From the NCBI RefSeq assembly GCF_900157375.1, contig NZ_LT721901.1:4173685-4237684 (forward strand): 64,000 nt of DNA, read 5' to 3'. The notes beneath the pieces were generated by a model. It saw only the letters and a list, made by a program, of their open reading frames with translations. It did no database searches and was not told the origin of the DNA. A program made the position numbers and the translations under genes. Shown here piece by piece: positions 35,152-44,020 of the stretch (position 1 is its first letter; the number at the start of each line of letters is the position of its first letter). The DNA comes from Mycobacterium rhizamassiliense (GTDB lineage: Bacteria; Actinomycetota; Actinomycetes; Mycobacteriales; Mycobacteriaceae).

Positions 35152-35924
35152 GGCTTGACCTTACGCCCGGAGCTGAGCATCGGGCCGCTGGCCGAGTATC
35201 CACCGTCGACGGCCAGCGCCGCGCCGGTGACGAACGAGGCCTCGTCGCTGGCGAGAAACAGTGCGGCGGAAGCGAGTTCGGCCGGTTCGCCCCAGCGGGC
35301 CATCGGTGTCGGCAGGTAGCTACCCGCTGGCACCTCGTCGTCGGGTTTGGCCCCGGCCAGCCCGGTGTAGGTCATGCCCGGGCAGATCGCGTTGATGCGC
35401 ACGTTCGTCTTCGCGTAATCGAGCGCCGCGGACTTCGTCATCTGCACCACCGCGGCCTTGGCCGCGGCGTAGCAGGCCAACCCTTTCCACCCGACCAGTC
35501 CGGACGCCGAGGCGGTGTTGACGATGGCGCCACCACCGCCGTCGAGCATCGCCGGGATCGCGTACTTCATCCCGAGGAACACGCCCTTGAGGTTGATCGC
35601 GAGGATCTTGTCGAACAGCGCCTCGTCGGTGTCGGCCAGTGCCACATGTGGTCCGCCGAATCCGGCGTTGTTCAGCAGCACGTCGACCTTGCCGAACCGC
35701 TCGACGGCGGTGGCGACCATGCGCTGCACGTCGTCGGCGTCGGTGACGTCGACACGCACCGGCACGGCGCGATCACCGAGCCGGCCGGCGATGTCGGTTT
35801 CCTGCCCGCTGATGTCGGCGCAGACGACGCGGGCCCCTTCCTCGGCGAACCGGCTGGCAGCCGCCCAGCCGATGCCCGAGCCGGCGCCGGTGATGATGGC
35901 GACCTTGCCCTCGAGCCGGCCCAT
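35148..35924 (-). CDS. Short-chain dehydrogenase/reductase
   Basis: A 258-residue classical SDR. The cofactor motif TGAGSGIG lies at residues 12-19 and NNAGFGG near 88. The catalytic Tyr/Lys are in YAAAKAAV near 152, with a Ser in NTASASGLVGW. The C-terminal FLASDEASFVTGAALAVDGG is typical. Asp after the second strand (VVCADIS) favours NAD(H). It is the middle gene of a DUF2236-SDR-VOC operon; its ATG directly follows the upstream stop. Confidence 0.92.
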   Translation of the reverse strand: MGRLEGKVAIITGAGSGIGWAAASRFAEEGARVVCADISGQETDIAGRLGDRAVPVRVDVTDADDVQRMVATAVERFGKVDVLLNNAGFGGPHVALADTDEALFDKILAINLKGVFLGMKYAIPAMLDGGGGAIVNTASASGLVGWKGLACYAAAKAAVVQMTKSAALDYAKTNVRINAICPGMTYTGLAGAKPDDEVPAGSYLPTPMARWGEPAELASAALFLASDEASFVTGAALAVDGGYSASGPMLSSGRKVKP

Positions 35925-36740
35925 TCAGACGATCCGCCGGCCGCGGCGCGCGCGAGACCGCATGTCCCACAGGTACATCTGATAGCCGAGGATCCATACG
36001 CGGTGCGGTATCAGGCGATCGGCCAGCCGCAGGCCGGACAGCAGCCATTCGAACCGGCGTTGCTTCTTCTCCGACCAGTCCAGCTGCATCATCGACCGGA
36101 ACTCCGGGGCCAGGAAGCCGGTCGTCGCGAACAGGTTGAACGGTCCCGCTAGCGCGTTGAGCGGCCATGGCAGGAAGACCACCGCGGCCACGCCGCGCAG
36201 GTGTTCCCGAACGGGAGCGTCAATGCGCAGGTCCTCGAGCGAGCGCTTCCAGTACTCGTCGAACGCGACGCGGTCCGGCGGCCACATCCGCTCGGGGACC
36301 TGCAGCGTGGTGCCCAGCTTCTTGGCGTCCTGGTAGACCGCGTCGGCGGTGGCGTCGTCGAGTGTGCCGTACAGAAACTCGTGCTGGTCGACGAAATAGC
36401 GGTACAGGCACGCCGCAACCCACAGCTGTAGCTTGGGGTCGAAAGCGTTGTAGGACACCGGGCTTGACACCCTCGACCGCACCTGGCGGTGGGCGACGTC
36501 GACGGCGCCGCGAATCAGCGCTCGGTCGGACTCGGTGCCGATGGTCGCCACCGCGAGGTAGGTGCCGGTGGTGCGGGCCCGCTTGAACGGATGCTTGTAG
36601 ACGTTGCCGCTGTCCACCGGGCTCTCCAGCACGCCATACCCGACACCGGGCAGCGACAGCTGCATGATCACGTTCGCGGCGGGCAGCAACGTCGCCGCCG
36701 GGTTCAACAGGTCGGCGACCCGGGTCGCGGGTCGCTTCAT
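35925..36740 (-). CDS. DUF2236/MpaB-type oxygenase-like protein (possibly Rv2237-type)
   Basis: A 271-residue protein of the oxygenase MpaB/latex-clearing family (DUF2236). The N-terminal region reads [15 protein letters not shown] and [19 protein letters not shown]. Histidines of the heme-binding region lie in DVAHRQVR, and the family segment [19 protein letters not shown] follows. C-terminal hydrophobic stretches ([20 protein letters not shown]) suggest membrane association. Members are b-type heme oxygenases or uncharacterised. Its place just beyond cobD agrees with M. tuberculosis Rv2237, so it may belong to the core rather than the accessory block. Confidence 0.75.
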   Translation of the reverse strand: MKRPATRVADLLNPAATLLPAANVIMQLSLPGVGYGVLESPVDSGNVYKHPFKRARTTGTYLAVATIGTESDRALIRGAVDVAHRQVRSRVSSPVSYNAFDPKLQLWVAACLYRYFVDQHEFLYGTLDDATADAVYQDAKKLGTTLQVPERMWPPDRVAFDEYWKRSLEDLRIDAPVREHLRGVAAVVFLPWPLNALAGPFNLFATTGFLAPEFRSMMQLDWSEKKQRRFEWLLSGLRLADRLIPHRVWILGYQMYLWDMRSRARRGRRIV

Positions 36741-36859
36741 CGCGGTCGCCTCATGAGATCGAGTATGACCACCCGATGACGGTCTAGAAGTTAGATCGGC
36801 GCGAAAGTGGGCGGACGTGGCCTCCCTGGCGGATTAGCTGGGTATGAGACGCTGCCGGG

Positions 36860-37801
36860 GTGTTCGTGACGACGCGGCGTGCCCGGATCGTCGGCGTGCT
36901 GGCCGGCTACCTGGCCGACCTGGCGCTGCGTGACCCGAAGCGGGGTCATCCCGTCGCGGTGTTCGGCCAGGCGGCGGCCGGGCTGGAGCAGGTCACCTAC
37001 CGCGACGCCAAGCTCGACGGCGCGGTGCACGTGGGTCTGGCGGTCGGCGCGGTGAGCCTGCTCGGCACGGTCGCGCAGCGCGCCGCCGCGCGCCGGGGCC
37101 GGCTGTGGTCGATCGCCGCGACCGCCGCGGCCACCTGGATCTCGCTGGGCGGTGCCTCGCTGGCGCAGACCGGCCTGGAAATGGCGGAGCTGCTGGAGCG
37201 CGGTGATGTCGAGGCCGCGCGGCGGCTGCTGCCGTCACTGTGCGGGCGCGACCCGGAGCAACTCGACGGCGGGGGATTGACGCGCGCGGCGCTGGAGTCG
37301 GTCGCGGAGAACACCTCCGATGCCCAGGTGGCGCCCCTGTTGTGGGCGGCAGTCGGTGGGGCGCCCGCGGCGCTGACCTACCGCGCCATCAACACCCTGG
37401 ATTCGATGATCGGCCATCGCTCGCCGCGCTACACCCGATTCGGTTGGGCCGCAGCACGATTAGACGATGCCGCCAACTTCGCCGGCGCCCGGGTAACGGC
37501 CGTGCTGGTCGCTGCGTGTGCCCCGGCAGTCGGTGGATCGCCGTCGGCCGCGCTGCTCAGCTGGCGGCGCGACGCGGGGCGGCATCCCAGCCCCAACGCC
37601 GGCGTCGTCGAGGCGGCCTTCGCGGGGGCGCTGGGCGTGCGGCTCGGCGGCCCCACGCAGTACCACCACGAGCTGCAGATCCGGCCCACCCTCGGCGACG
37701 GCCCGGAGCCGGCGGTGGACGACCTGCGCCGCGCGGTGGCGCTGTCGCGGGCGGTGCAGCTGGCGGCCGCCGTGCTGGCCGGGTTGTCCGCCGTGCGCTG
37801 A
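36860..37801 (+). CDS. cobD: Adenosylcobinamide-phosphate synthase CobD/CbiB
   Basis: A 313-residue integral membrane enzyme attaching the aminopropanol(-phosphate) arm to adenosylcobyric acid. The N-terminal GYLADLALRDPKRGHPVAVFG and the central signature LESVAENTSDAQVAPLLWAA plus RAINTLDSMIGHRSPRY are diagnostic. Several Ala/Leu-rich helices are present. The start is GTG 36860. It works with CobC, encoded 4 kb downstream, which supplies the amine arm. Confidence 0.95.
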   Translation: MFVTTRRARIVGVLAGYLADLALRDPKRGHPVAVFGQAAAGLEQVTYRDAKLDGAVHVGLAVGAVSLLGTVAQRAAARRGRLWSIAATAAATWISLGGASLAQTGLEMAELLERGDVEAARRLLPSLCGRDPEQLDGGGLTRAALESVAENTSDAQVAPLLWAAVGGAPAALTYRAINTLDSMIGHRSPRYTRFGWAAARLDDAANFAGARVTAVLVAACAPAVGGSPSAALLSWRRDAGRHPSPNAGVVEAAFAGALGVRLGGPTQYHHELQIRPTLGDGPEPAVDDLRRAVALSRAVQLAAAVLAGLSAVR

Positions 37802-37961
37802 CGGCTTTGAGTGTGCAGGTGGGGCGTCGGGTGTGCACGTGTGCTGGTGAGTGTGCTGCCGCGGCGTTGAGTGTGCGGGCAGGGCGGCCTCGCTCGGCCT
37901 GTCCCCGCCGCCAGCGCACACGGAAAACCGTCAGCGCACGTCGAACGCCGTCAGCGCACGC
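37802..37961. repeat. Degenerate GAGTGTGC / CAGCGCAC repeat array between convergent genes
   Basis: GAGTGTGC occurs at 37809-37816, 37849-37856 and 37869-37876. The near-inverse CAGCGCAC occurs at 37912-37919, 37932-37939 and 37952-37959. CCGTCAGCGCACG is repeated exactly with a 20-bp period (37928-37940, 37948-37960). The array has dyad character overall and lies between the cobD and SURF1-like stops. Similar dispersed motifs are familiar in mycobacterial intergenic regions, but I cannot name the element. Confidence 0.6.
37875..37908. terminator. GC-rich stem-loop, possible bidirectional terminator
   Basis: GCGGG pairs with CCCGC (37875-37879 with 37904-37908), and AGG pairs with CCT further in (37881-37883 with 37898-37900). 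There is no U-tract, as is common in mycobacteria. It lies between the convergent cobD and SURF1-like genes. Confidence 0.45.
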
Positions 37962-38780
37962 TCAGTGGCGGCGGCCGTAGCGGTCGGCGAGTTTCTCCTC
38001 GACGGTCGCCGGGCCTTGCGGCGTCGGCGCCTGCGCGCGCTCCTGACGCCGGACCCGGATCTCGGAGTAGGCGAAGTAGCCCAGCCCGATCGGCGCCAGG
38101 ATGCCGAACGAGATCCACTGGATGCCGTAGGACAAAAACGGCCCGGCGTCCAGATGCGGCACGCCGATCGGCCCCAGCCCGCCGGGTTGATCCTCGACGA
38201 GCTGCAGATACGACCCGGCCAGCGGCACCTTTGTCAGTACCGAGATCTGTTCGGTGCTGATCGAATACACCTGCTGGAAGCCGTCTCGCGAGAACGGGTC
38301 CTTGCCCGGCAGGTCCGGCTCGGAGTCGCGCAGGCGCGCGGTGATGGTCACCGCGCCCGGCGGGGGGCTGGGGATCGGCGGGACGTGCGAGCCGGGCAGG
38401 GGCCGCACGTAACCACGGTCGACCAGAACGGTGGGCCCGTCGTCGACGGCGAACGGCGCCAGCACCTCAAAAGCCTGGTCTGAATCCACCACTCGCAACC
38501 GTGCCAGCACCTGGGCATCGGGCAGGTAGTGCCCGGTCGCCGTCACCCGGCGCCACTGCGCGTTCGGTGCCGTCGAATTCTGCTGTGGCAGCAGAGTTTT
38601 CAGCGAAACAGGGGCGGTGTTGAGCGAATCCGAGATCTGCTGGTTCTCTCGCGACGTCCGGGAGTTCTTTCCCAGCTGCCACGGCGCGAGCACCATGAAG
38701 CACAAATACGTGAAGGCGATGACCACCAGGATCAGCGCGATCCAGCCCGGCCGCAGCAGAAATGCCAGCCGGCGCATCAA
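37962..38780 (-). CDS. SURF1 family membrane protein (Rv2235-type)
   Basis: A 272-residue protein with N- and C-terminal transmembrane helices (ALILVVIAFTYLCFMVLAPWQ and GILAPIGLGYFAY) enclosing a SURF1 domain. WRRVTATGHYLPDAQ and FEVLAPFAVDDGPTVLVDRGYV are the family patterns. SURF1 proteins assist heme a insertion and assembly of the cytochrome aa3 oxidase. It overlaps ptpA by four bases (ATGA). Confidence 0.9.
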   Translation of the reverse strand: MMRRLAFLLRPGWIALILVVIAFTYLCFMVLAPWQLGKNSRTSRENQQISDSLNTAPVSLKTLLPQQNSTAPNAQWRRVTATGHYLPDAQVLARLRVVDSDQAFEVLAPFAVDDGPTVLVDRGYVRPLPGSHVPPIPSPPPGAVTITARLRDSEPDLPGKDPFSRDGFQQVYSISTEQISVLTKVPLAGSYLQLVEDQPGGLGPIGVPHLDAGPFLSYGIQWISFGILAPIGLGYFAYSEIRVRRQERAQAPTPQGPATVEEKLADRYGRRH

Positions 38781-39274
38781 CCGTGGCCGTTCTGCGCCAG
38801 CTGCTCGTCGACCCAGTCGTGCAGGCCGGGCAGCGCCGCCTCGATGACGGTGAAGACCTCCTCGAAGTCGGCGTGGTCACCGTAATAGGGGTCCTCGACG
38901 TCCAGGGCGTAGGCGCCCGAGCGCGGGTCGAACGAGCGCAGCATCCGGATTCGGTCGTCGTCGACGCCGAGCTGCTGCAACTGTCGAAGGTGGTTGCGGC
39001 CCAACGCAATCACCAGATCGGCGCCCAGGTGGTCGTCGTCGACCTGCGCGGCGCGGTGCTCGGTGGAATAGCCGTGGGCACTCAGCACCCGCGCGGCCCG
39101 CTCGTCGGCGCAATTGCCAACATGCCAATTGCCGGTGCCCGCGCTGGTCACCCGCACCGAGGCGGCAAGCCCGCGGCGCTGCAGTTGGTCGGCGAACATC
39201 TTCGCGGCCATCGGCGAGCGGCAGATGTTGCCGGTACAGACGAACGTCACGTGCAGCGGAGTCGACTCAGACAC
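38777..39274 (-). CDS. ptpA: Low-molecular-weight protein tyrosine phosphatase
   Basis: A 165-residue phosphatase. The P-loop is C-x5-R-S with Cys13 and Arg19 (VCTGNICRSPMA), and the general acid Asp lies in VEDPYYGDHADF. In M. tuberculosis PtpA is secreted into macrophages, blocks phagosome acidification and is phosphorylated by PtkA, whose gene is directly upstream here with an 8-base overlap. Confidence 0.95.
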   Translation of the reverse strand: MSESTPLHVTFVCTGNICRSPMAAKMFADQLQRRGLAASVRVTSAGTGNWHVGNCADERAARVLSAHGYSTEHRAAQVDDDHLGADLVIALGRNHLRQLQQLGVDDDRIRMLRSFDPRSGAYALDVEDPYYGDHADFEEVFTVIEAALPGLHDWVDEQLAQNGHG

Positions 39275-39944
39275 CCAGCGCCCTCCGCAGCTCGTCGACC
39301 GTCGTCGCGTGTGTCACGCCCACGACCGGGGACGCGTCGTCGGCGAAGTCGGCCCGCCCGTAGCCCCAGCCGACCACCACCGTGTCGATGCCGTGCGCGG
39401 CCGCTCCCTGGACGTCGTGGCTGCGATCGCCGACCATCAGCACGCGCTCGGGCAGCGGCTGCAGCTGAGAGAGCGCGTGCGCCAGCACCTCTTCCTTGCT
39501 CCTGCGCGAGGCATCCGGGCACGCGCCGGCGATGACTTCGAAATGCTGGTCGAGGTCGAAATGGGCGAGGATGCGTCGCGCGGTGGATTCCAGCTTCGAG
39601 GTCGCCACGGCCAGGCGGACGCCGGCGGCGCGCAGGTCGGCGAGCAGCTGCTCGATCCCGTCGAACAGGCTGTTCATCGCCCAGCCCCGGCTGCCGTACT
39701 CGGCCCGGAACGCCGTGAACGCCGCATCGGCGTGCTCGCCGAGGCCCATCGAGTGGAAGGTCTCGTCCATGGGCGGGCCCACGATCATGGCCGTCAGGTC
39801 GCCTTCGGGCACGTCGGCACCGACGTGGCTGAGCGCGTGCAGGAAGCAGGTGACGATCCCCTCGGCGGAGTCGGTGAGGGTGCCGTCGAGATCGAAGATC
39901 ACCAGCTGCGGGGCCGCGCTATCGGCTGACACTGTGCCTGTCAC
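39267..39944 (-). CDS. ptkA: Protein tyrosine kinase A (HAD fold), short N-terminus
   Basis: A 225-residue HAD-superfamily protein. Motif I is IFDLDGTLTDSAEG at about residue 15, motif II in LAVATSKLESTARR, and motifs III/IV in RSKEEVLAH and VLMVGDRSHDVQGAAAHG. M. tuberculosis PtkA has about 290 residues with a disordered N-terminal region of roughly 65-80. Here an in-frame TAG at 39957-39959 precedes GTG 39944 by four sense codons, so that extension is absent. It is coupled to ptpA. Confidence 0.88.
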   Translation of the reverse strand: MTGTVSADSAAPQLVIFDLDGTLTDSAEGIVTCFLHALSHVGADVPEGDLTAMIVGPPMDETFHSMGLGEHADAAFTAFRAEYGSRGWAMNSLFDGIEQLLADLRAAGVRLAVATSKLESTARRILAHFDLDQHFEVIAGACPDASRRSKEEVLAHALSQLQPLPERVLMVGDRSHDVQGAAAHGIDTVVVGWGYGRADFADDASPVVGVTHATTVDELRRALGV

Positions 39945-40169
39945 GCCACCATTGTCCTAGATGGGGCGAGGCGAGGATTGCCAGGCTCGGTACGGCAACC
40001 GCGCGCGGGGCGAATTATTTCTATGAGGATTCTTTGTATGGCCGGCGGTGGGGCCTCTCGCATAGCGTTCCGCGCGTGCCCGACAAATAATGTCTCCGGC
40101 ACGACTCATTGCTTACCGCGGTGCCGGTTGTCCCCAAACGCCGGTACGGCGGCTCCGGAAGGTAGGCGC

Positions 40170-41021
40170 ATGACCGAAAGCACCATCGCGGGCTGGGAAC
40201 GGGCCGAGATCGACAGAGCCAACGCCTCCGGGCTGACTCCAGTGGTATTCGTCCACGGGCTGTGGCTGCTCTCCAGCAGCTGGCAACGTTGGCGTGATCT
40301 GTTCGAGGCGAACGGCTACACGACCATAGCGCCGGGTTGGCCCGACGATCCGTCCTCCGTTGCCGAGGCACGCGCAAAGCCAGAAGTGTTTGCGCACAAG
40401 AAGGTTCAAGCCGTCACCGATCACTACCTGGATACCATCGGGCAGCTGACGAAGAAGCCCGCGGTGGTCGGACATTCGTTCGGCGGACTGATAGCGCAGA
40501 AGATCGCGGGGACCGGCGTATCAGCGGCGACAGTGGCGATCGACAACGCTCCATTCAGAGGTGTACTGCCGCTCCCGATCTCGGCGCTGAGATCTGCATT
40601 GCCGGTCCTGGGGAATCCCGCAAATTACGGGAAGACGGTCACCCTGAACTTCGAACAGTTCAAGTACGGCTGGGCCAATAACCTCGACGACGCCGAAGCC
40701 AAGGAACTGCACGAGACGTTCCACGTGCCGGCGCCGGGGCCGCCGATCTTTCAATCGGCGGGGGCGAACTTCAACCCGTTCAGCGAAACCCGGGTCGATT
40801 CCAAGAACCCCGACCGCGGTCCGCTGCTGGTCATCGCGGGCGCAAACGACCACACCGTGCCGCTGGCGGTCACCGAGGCCACCTACAAAATCCAGTCCAA
40901 GCACAACTCCGGCGTCACCGAGATCGAGCGGATCCCCGGTCGGGGTCACTCGCTGGTCATCGACAACGGATGGAAAGAGGTCGCCGACGTCGCCGTGAAG
41001 TTCATTCAGCGCTTCGTCTGA
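40170..41021 (+). CDS. Alpha/beta hydrolase (lipase/haloperoxidase-like)
   Basis: A 283-residue hydrolase. The HG oxyanion segment is in VVFVHGLWLLSSSW, the nucleophile serine in VVGHSFGGLIAQ (about residue 100), the acid Asp in VIAGANDHTVPL and the histidine in GRGHSLVIDNG. ATG 40170 has GGAAGG upstream; the longer frame from 39978 has no good ribosome binding site. It interrupts the ptkA-cobC order known from M. tuberculosis. The substrate is unknown. Confidence 0.85.
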   Translation: MTESTIAGWERAEIDRANASGLTPVVFVHGLWLLSSSWQRWRDLFEANGYTTIAPGWPDDPSSVAEARAKPEVFAHKKVQAVTDHYLDTIGQLTKKPAVVGHSFGGLIAQKIAGTGVSAATVAIDNAPFRGVLPLPISALRSALPVLGNPANYGKTVTLNFEQFKYGWANNLDDAEAKELHETFHVPAPGPPIFQSAGANFNPFSETRVDSKNPDRGPLLVIAGANDHTVPLAVTEATYKIQSKHNSGVTEIERIPGRGHSLVIDNGWKEVADVAVKFIQRFV

Positions 41022-41094
41022 TTCGGTCGCGACGGCTTCGAGCAATATCGCGGTCGCGTGAGCGGCGCCGTGGCGGCGCACTAGTGTTTCACGG

Positions 41095-42153
41095 ATGGCA
41101 GGCCTGGACCCGAGCGCGCCGGTGGCGGCGCGCTATCACGGTGACCAGGCCGTCGCGCCCGGCATGCTGGATTTCGCCGTCAACGTGCGCCACGGGCGGC
41201 CGCCGGAGTGGTTGGTTGCGCGGCTCGCCGCGCGGCTGCCGGACCTGGCCGGCTACCCCAGCGCCGAGGACGTACGCCGGGCCCAGGACGCGGTGGCGGC
41301 GCGCCACGGGCGGGCCCGCGACGAGGTGCTGCCGCTGGCCGGTGCCGCCGAAGGATTCGCCCTGTTGCCCAACCTGCGTCCGGCGCGGGCCGCGATCATC
41401 GCGCCGTCGTTCACCGAGCCGGCCGTCGCGCTGACGTCGGCCGGAGTGCCGGTCCATCACATCGTTCTGGAGCGGCCCTTCGGGCTCGACGGCGTCGAGG
41501 TGCCCGAGGATGCCGACCTGGTGGTGGTGGGTAATCCGACCAACCCCACCTCGGTGCTGCACACCCGCGAGCAGCTGCTGGCACTGCGCCGCCCGGGGCG
41601 GGTCCTGGTGGTCGACGAGGCATTCGCTGATTCGGTTCCCGGCGAACCGGAGTCGTTGGCCGGGGATTCGCTGCCCGACGTGCTGGTGCTGCGCAGCCTC
41701 ACCAAGACGTGGTCGTTGGCCGGGTTGCGAGTGGGCTACGCGCTTGGCTCGCCAGAGGTGTTGGCGCGGTTGACCGCCCAGCGGGCGCACTGGCCGGTGG
41801 GCACGCTGCAGCTGGTGGCCATCGAGGCCTGTTGTGCCGCCGAAGCCGTGGCCGAAGCGGCCGCCGAAGCCGTGCGGTTGGTTCAGTTGCGCATGGAGAT
41901 GGTGGTCGGTCTACAGGCGGCCGGCGCCGACGTCGTCGCGGGCCAGGCACCGTTTGTGTTGTTCCGCACGCCCGACGCGGAGCGGATACGAATGAGCTTG
42001 CAGCGCAAGGGGATTGCGATCCGCCGCTGCGATACCTTCGTCGGCCTGGACGAGCAGTATCTGCGGGCCGCGGTGCGCCGCGAGTGGCCGCTGCTGGTCC
42101 AGGGAATCCAAGATGGTTCTGCGGCAGCGATGTGCAGCGGAGGCCGACGTTGA
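41095..42153 (+). CDS. cobC: PLP-dependent aminotransferase CobC (Rv2231c-type)
   Basis: A 352-residue fold-type I PLP enzyme related to histidinol-phosphate aminotransferase and threonine-phosphate decarboxylase. The PLP lysine is about Lys204 in [16 protein letters not shown], the Asp in [14 protein letters not shown], and the Asn in [12 protein letters not shown]. It is taken to supply the aminopropanol phosphate arm in cobalamin synthesis. It starts a run of four genes joined by one- to four-base overlaps up to 45123. Confidence 0.88.
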   Translation: MAGLDPSAPVAARYHGDQAVAPGMLDFAVNVRHGRPPEWLVARLAARLPDLAGYPSAEDVRRAQDAVAARHGRARDEVLPLAGAAEGFALLPNLRPARAAIIAPSFTEPAVALTSAGVPVHHIVLERPFGLDGVEVPEDADLVVVGNPTNPTSVLHTREQLLALRRPGRVLVVDEAFADSVPGEPESLAGDSLPDVLVLRSLTKTWSLAGLRVGYALGSPEVLARLTAQRAHWPVGTLQLVAIEACCAAEAVAEAAAEAVRLVQLRMEMVVGLQAAGADVVAGQAPFVLFRTPDAERIRMSLQRKGIAIRRCDTFVGLDEQYLRAAVRREWPLLVQGIQDGSAAAMCSGGRR

Positions 42154-43286
42154 GCGTGCGGCTGTCCGAGGTGATCGAGGTGCTGGACGCGGCCTACCCG
42201 CCGCGGCTGGCTGAGTCGTGGGATTCGGTCGGCCTGGTGTGTGGCGACCCCGACGACGCGCTGGACTCGGTGACCATCGCGGTCGACGCCACCCCGGCCG
42301 TCGTCGACGAGGTGCCGGACGGCGGCCTGCTGCTGGCCCACCACCCGCTGCTGCTGCGCGGAGTCGACACCGTCGCGGCCAGTACACCCAAGGGCGCGCT
42401 GGTGCATCGCCTGATCCGCACGGGGCGTTCACTATTCACCGCGCACACCAATGCCGACTCGGCCTCGCCGGGGGTCTCCGACGCGCTGGCCGACGCCCTC
42501 GGCCTGACGGTAGAAGCGGTGCTCGAGCCGCTGTCGGCCACCGCGGACCTGGACAAGTGGGTCATCTACGTGCCCCGCGAGAATGCGGAAGCCGTGCGGG
42601 CCGCGGTGTTCGACGCCGGCGCCGGCCAGATCGGCGACTATTCGCACTGCAGCTGGAGCGTCAGCGGCATCGGGCAATTCCTGCCGCACGAAGGGGCCAC
42701 GCCGGCCGTCGGCAGCGTCGGCAACGTCGAGCGGGTGGACGAGGACCGGTTCGAGGTCATAGCCCCCGCACGCCTTCGGGGCGCCGTGTGGTCGGCGATG
42801 CGCGCCGCCCATCCCTACGAGGAACCCGCCTTCGACGTCTTCGCCATGGTGCCGCTGCCCGGCGATGTCGGGCTCGGCCGCATCTGCGCGCTGCCGCAGC
42901 CGGAACCGTTGGGCGCGTTCGTCTCCCGCGTGAGCGGGGCGCTGCCACAGACGTCGTGGGGGGTACGCGCCGCGGGCGACCCGGACCTGGCCGTCTCGCG
43001 CGTCGCGGTCTGCGGGGGCGCCGGGGATTCGCTGCTGGGCGCCGTGGCCGGCGCCGGCGTGCAGGCCTATGTCACCGCCGACCTGCGTCACCATCCCGCC
43101 GACGAGCATCGCCGGGCCTCGGGGGTGGCGCTGATCGACGTCGCGCACTGGGCCAGCGAATTCCCCTGGTGCGACCAAGCCGCGCAGCTGTTGCGGTCTC
43201 GTTTCGGTTCCTCGCTGTCGGTGCGCGTGTCCACCCTGCGCACCGACCCGTGGAACCTTGGCAATTGCGGGGGAGAGCAGACATGA
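42150..43286 (+). CDS. NIF3/DUF34 family metal-binding protein (Rv2230c-type)
   Basis: A 378-residue protein. The TTG start at 42150 overlaps the cobC stop. Metal ligands of the NIF3 fold are seen in [11 protein letters not shown] (about residue 62) and TAHTNADSA, and near the C-terminus in [10 protein letters not shown]. The middle ~100 residues form the PII-like inserted domain ([25 protein letters not shown] region) usual in long members. Sometimes labelled GTP cyclohydrolase I type 2; its cellular role is unsettled. Confidence 0.92.
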   Translation: MSVRLSEVIEVLDAAYPPRLAESWDSVGLVCGDPDDALDSVTIAVDATPAVVDEVPDGGLLLAHHPLLLRGVDTVAASTPKGALVHRLIRTGRSLFTAHTNADSASPGVSDALADALGLTVEAVLEPLSATADLDKWVIYVPRENAEAVRAAVFDAGAGQIGDYSHCSWSVSGIGQFLPHEGATPAVGSVGNVERVDEDRFEVIAPARLRGAVWSAMRAAHPYEEPAFDVFAMVPLPGDVGLGRICALPQPEPLGAFVSRVSGALPQTSWGVRAAGDPDLAVSRVAVCGGAGDSLLGAVAGAGVQAYVTADLRHHPADEHRRASGVALIDVAHWASEFPWCDQAAQLLRSRFGSSLSVRVSTLRTDPWNLGNCGGEQT

Positions 43287-44020
43287 AGGCCGAACTAGCA
43301 CAACAACAATCGCTCCTGGAGCTTTCGGAGCTGGACGCCGAGCTGTCCCGCATCGCGCATCGGGCTACGCATCTGCCGCAGCGCGAGGCCGTCGAGCAGA
43401 TCCGGGTCGAGCACGCCGCCGCCGGCGACCGGGTGGCCACGGTCCGAATAGCGTTGGAAGACTTGAATGCCCAGGTGTCGCGGTTCGAATCCGAGATCGA
43501 GGCGGTGCGCCAGCGCGAGGAGCGCGACCGCGGACTGCTGCAGTCCGGGGCGACCGACGCCAAGCAGCTGTCGGATCTGCAGCACGAACTGGAGACCCTG
43601 GAGCGGCGTCAGGCCAGCCTGGAGGATTCCCTGCTGGAGGTCATGGAGCATCGGGAGGATTTGCAGAGCCAGCTGGCCGCCGAGGAGGCGGCCATCGAGG
43701 CGCTGCAGGCGGATCTGGCAGGCGCGCAGCAGGCCCTGGACGCAGCGATCGCCGAGGTCGACGAGGCGCGCCAGTCGCAGTCGTCGCGGCGTGACACCCT
43801 GGCGGCCACCCTGAACGCTGACCTGTCCGCCGTTTACGAGCGGCAGCGGGCCGGCGGCGGGCCCGGCGCCGGGCGGCTGCTGGGCCATCGATGTGGGGCC
43901 TGCCGGATCGAGATCGACCGCGGCGAAATGGCCCGCATCACCGCGGCCGCCGAGGACGAGGTGGTGCGCTGCCCGGAGTGCGGCGCAATCCTGCTGCGGC
44001 TCAGAGGATCCGGCCAGTGA
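43283..44020 (+). CDS. Coiled-coil zinc-ribbon protein (Rv2229c-type)
   Basis: A 245-residue protein: a long antiparallel coiled coil (about residues 5-180, rich in Glu/Gln/Leu heptads) followed by a C4 zinc ribbon with Cys pairs in [10 protein letters not shown] and RCPECGAIL. The start ATG overlaps the NIF3 stop (ATGA). Family members pair with NIF3 genes throughout actinobacteria. A role in nucleic-acid binding or quality control has been suggested, but I see only the architecture. Confidence 0.9.
   Translation: MKAELAQQQSLLELSELDAELSRIAHRATHLPQREAVEQIRVEHAAAGDRVATVRIALEDLNAQVSRFESEIEAVRQREERDRGLLQSGATDAKQLSDLQHELETLERRQASLEDSLLEVMEHREDLQSQLAAEEAAIEALQADLAGAQQALDAAIAEVDEARQSQSSRRDTLAATLNADLSAVYERQRAGGGPGAGRLLGHRCGACRIEIDRGEMARITAAAEDEVVRCPECGAILLRLRGSGQ

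Noticed and set aside
37802-37961. CRISPR-like array
   Set aside because: Repeats are 8-13 bp, degenerate and without regular unique spacers, and there are no cas genes in the window.
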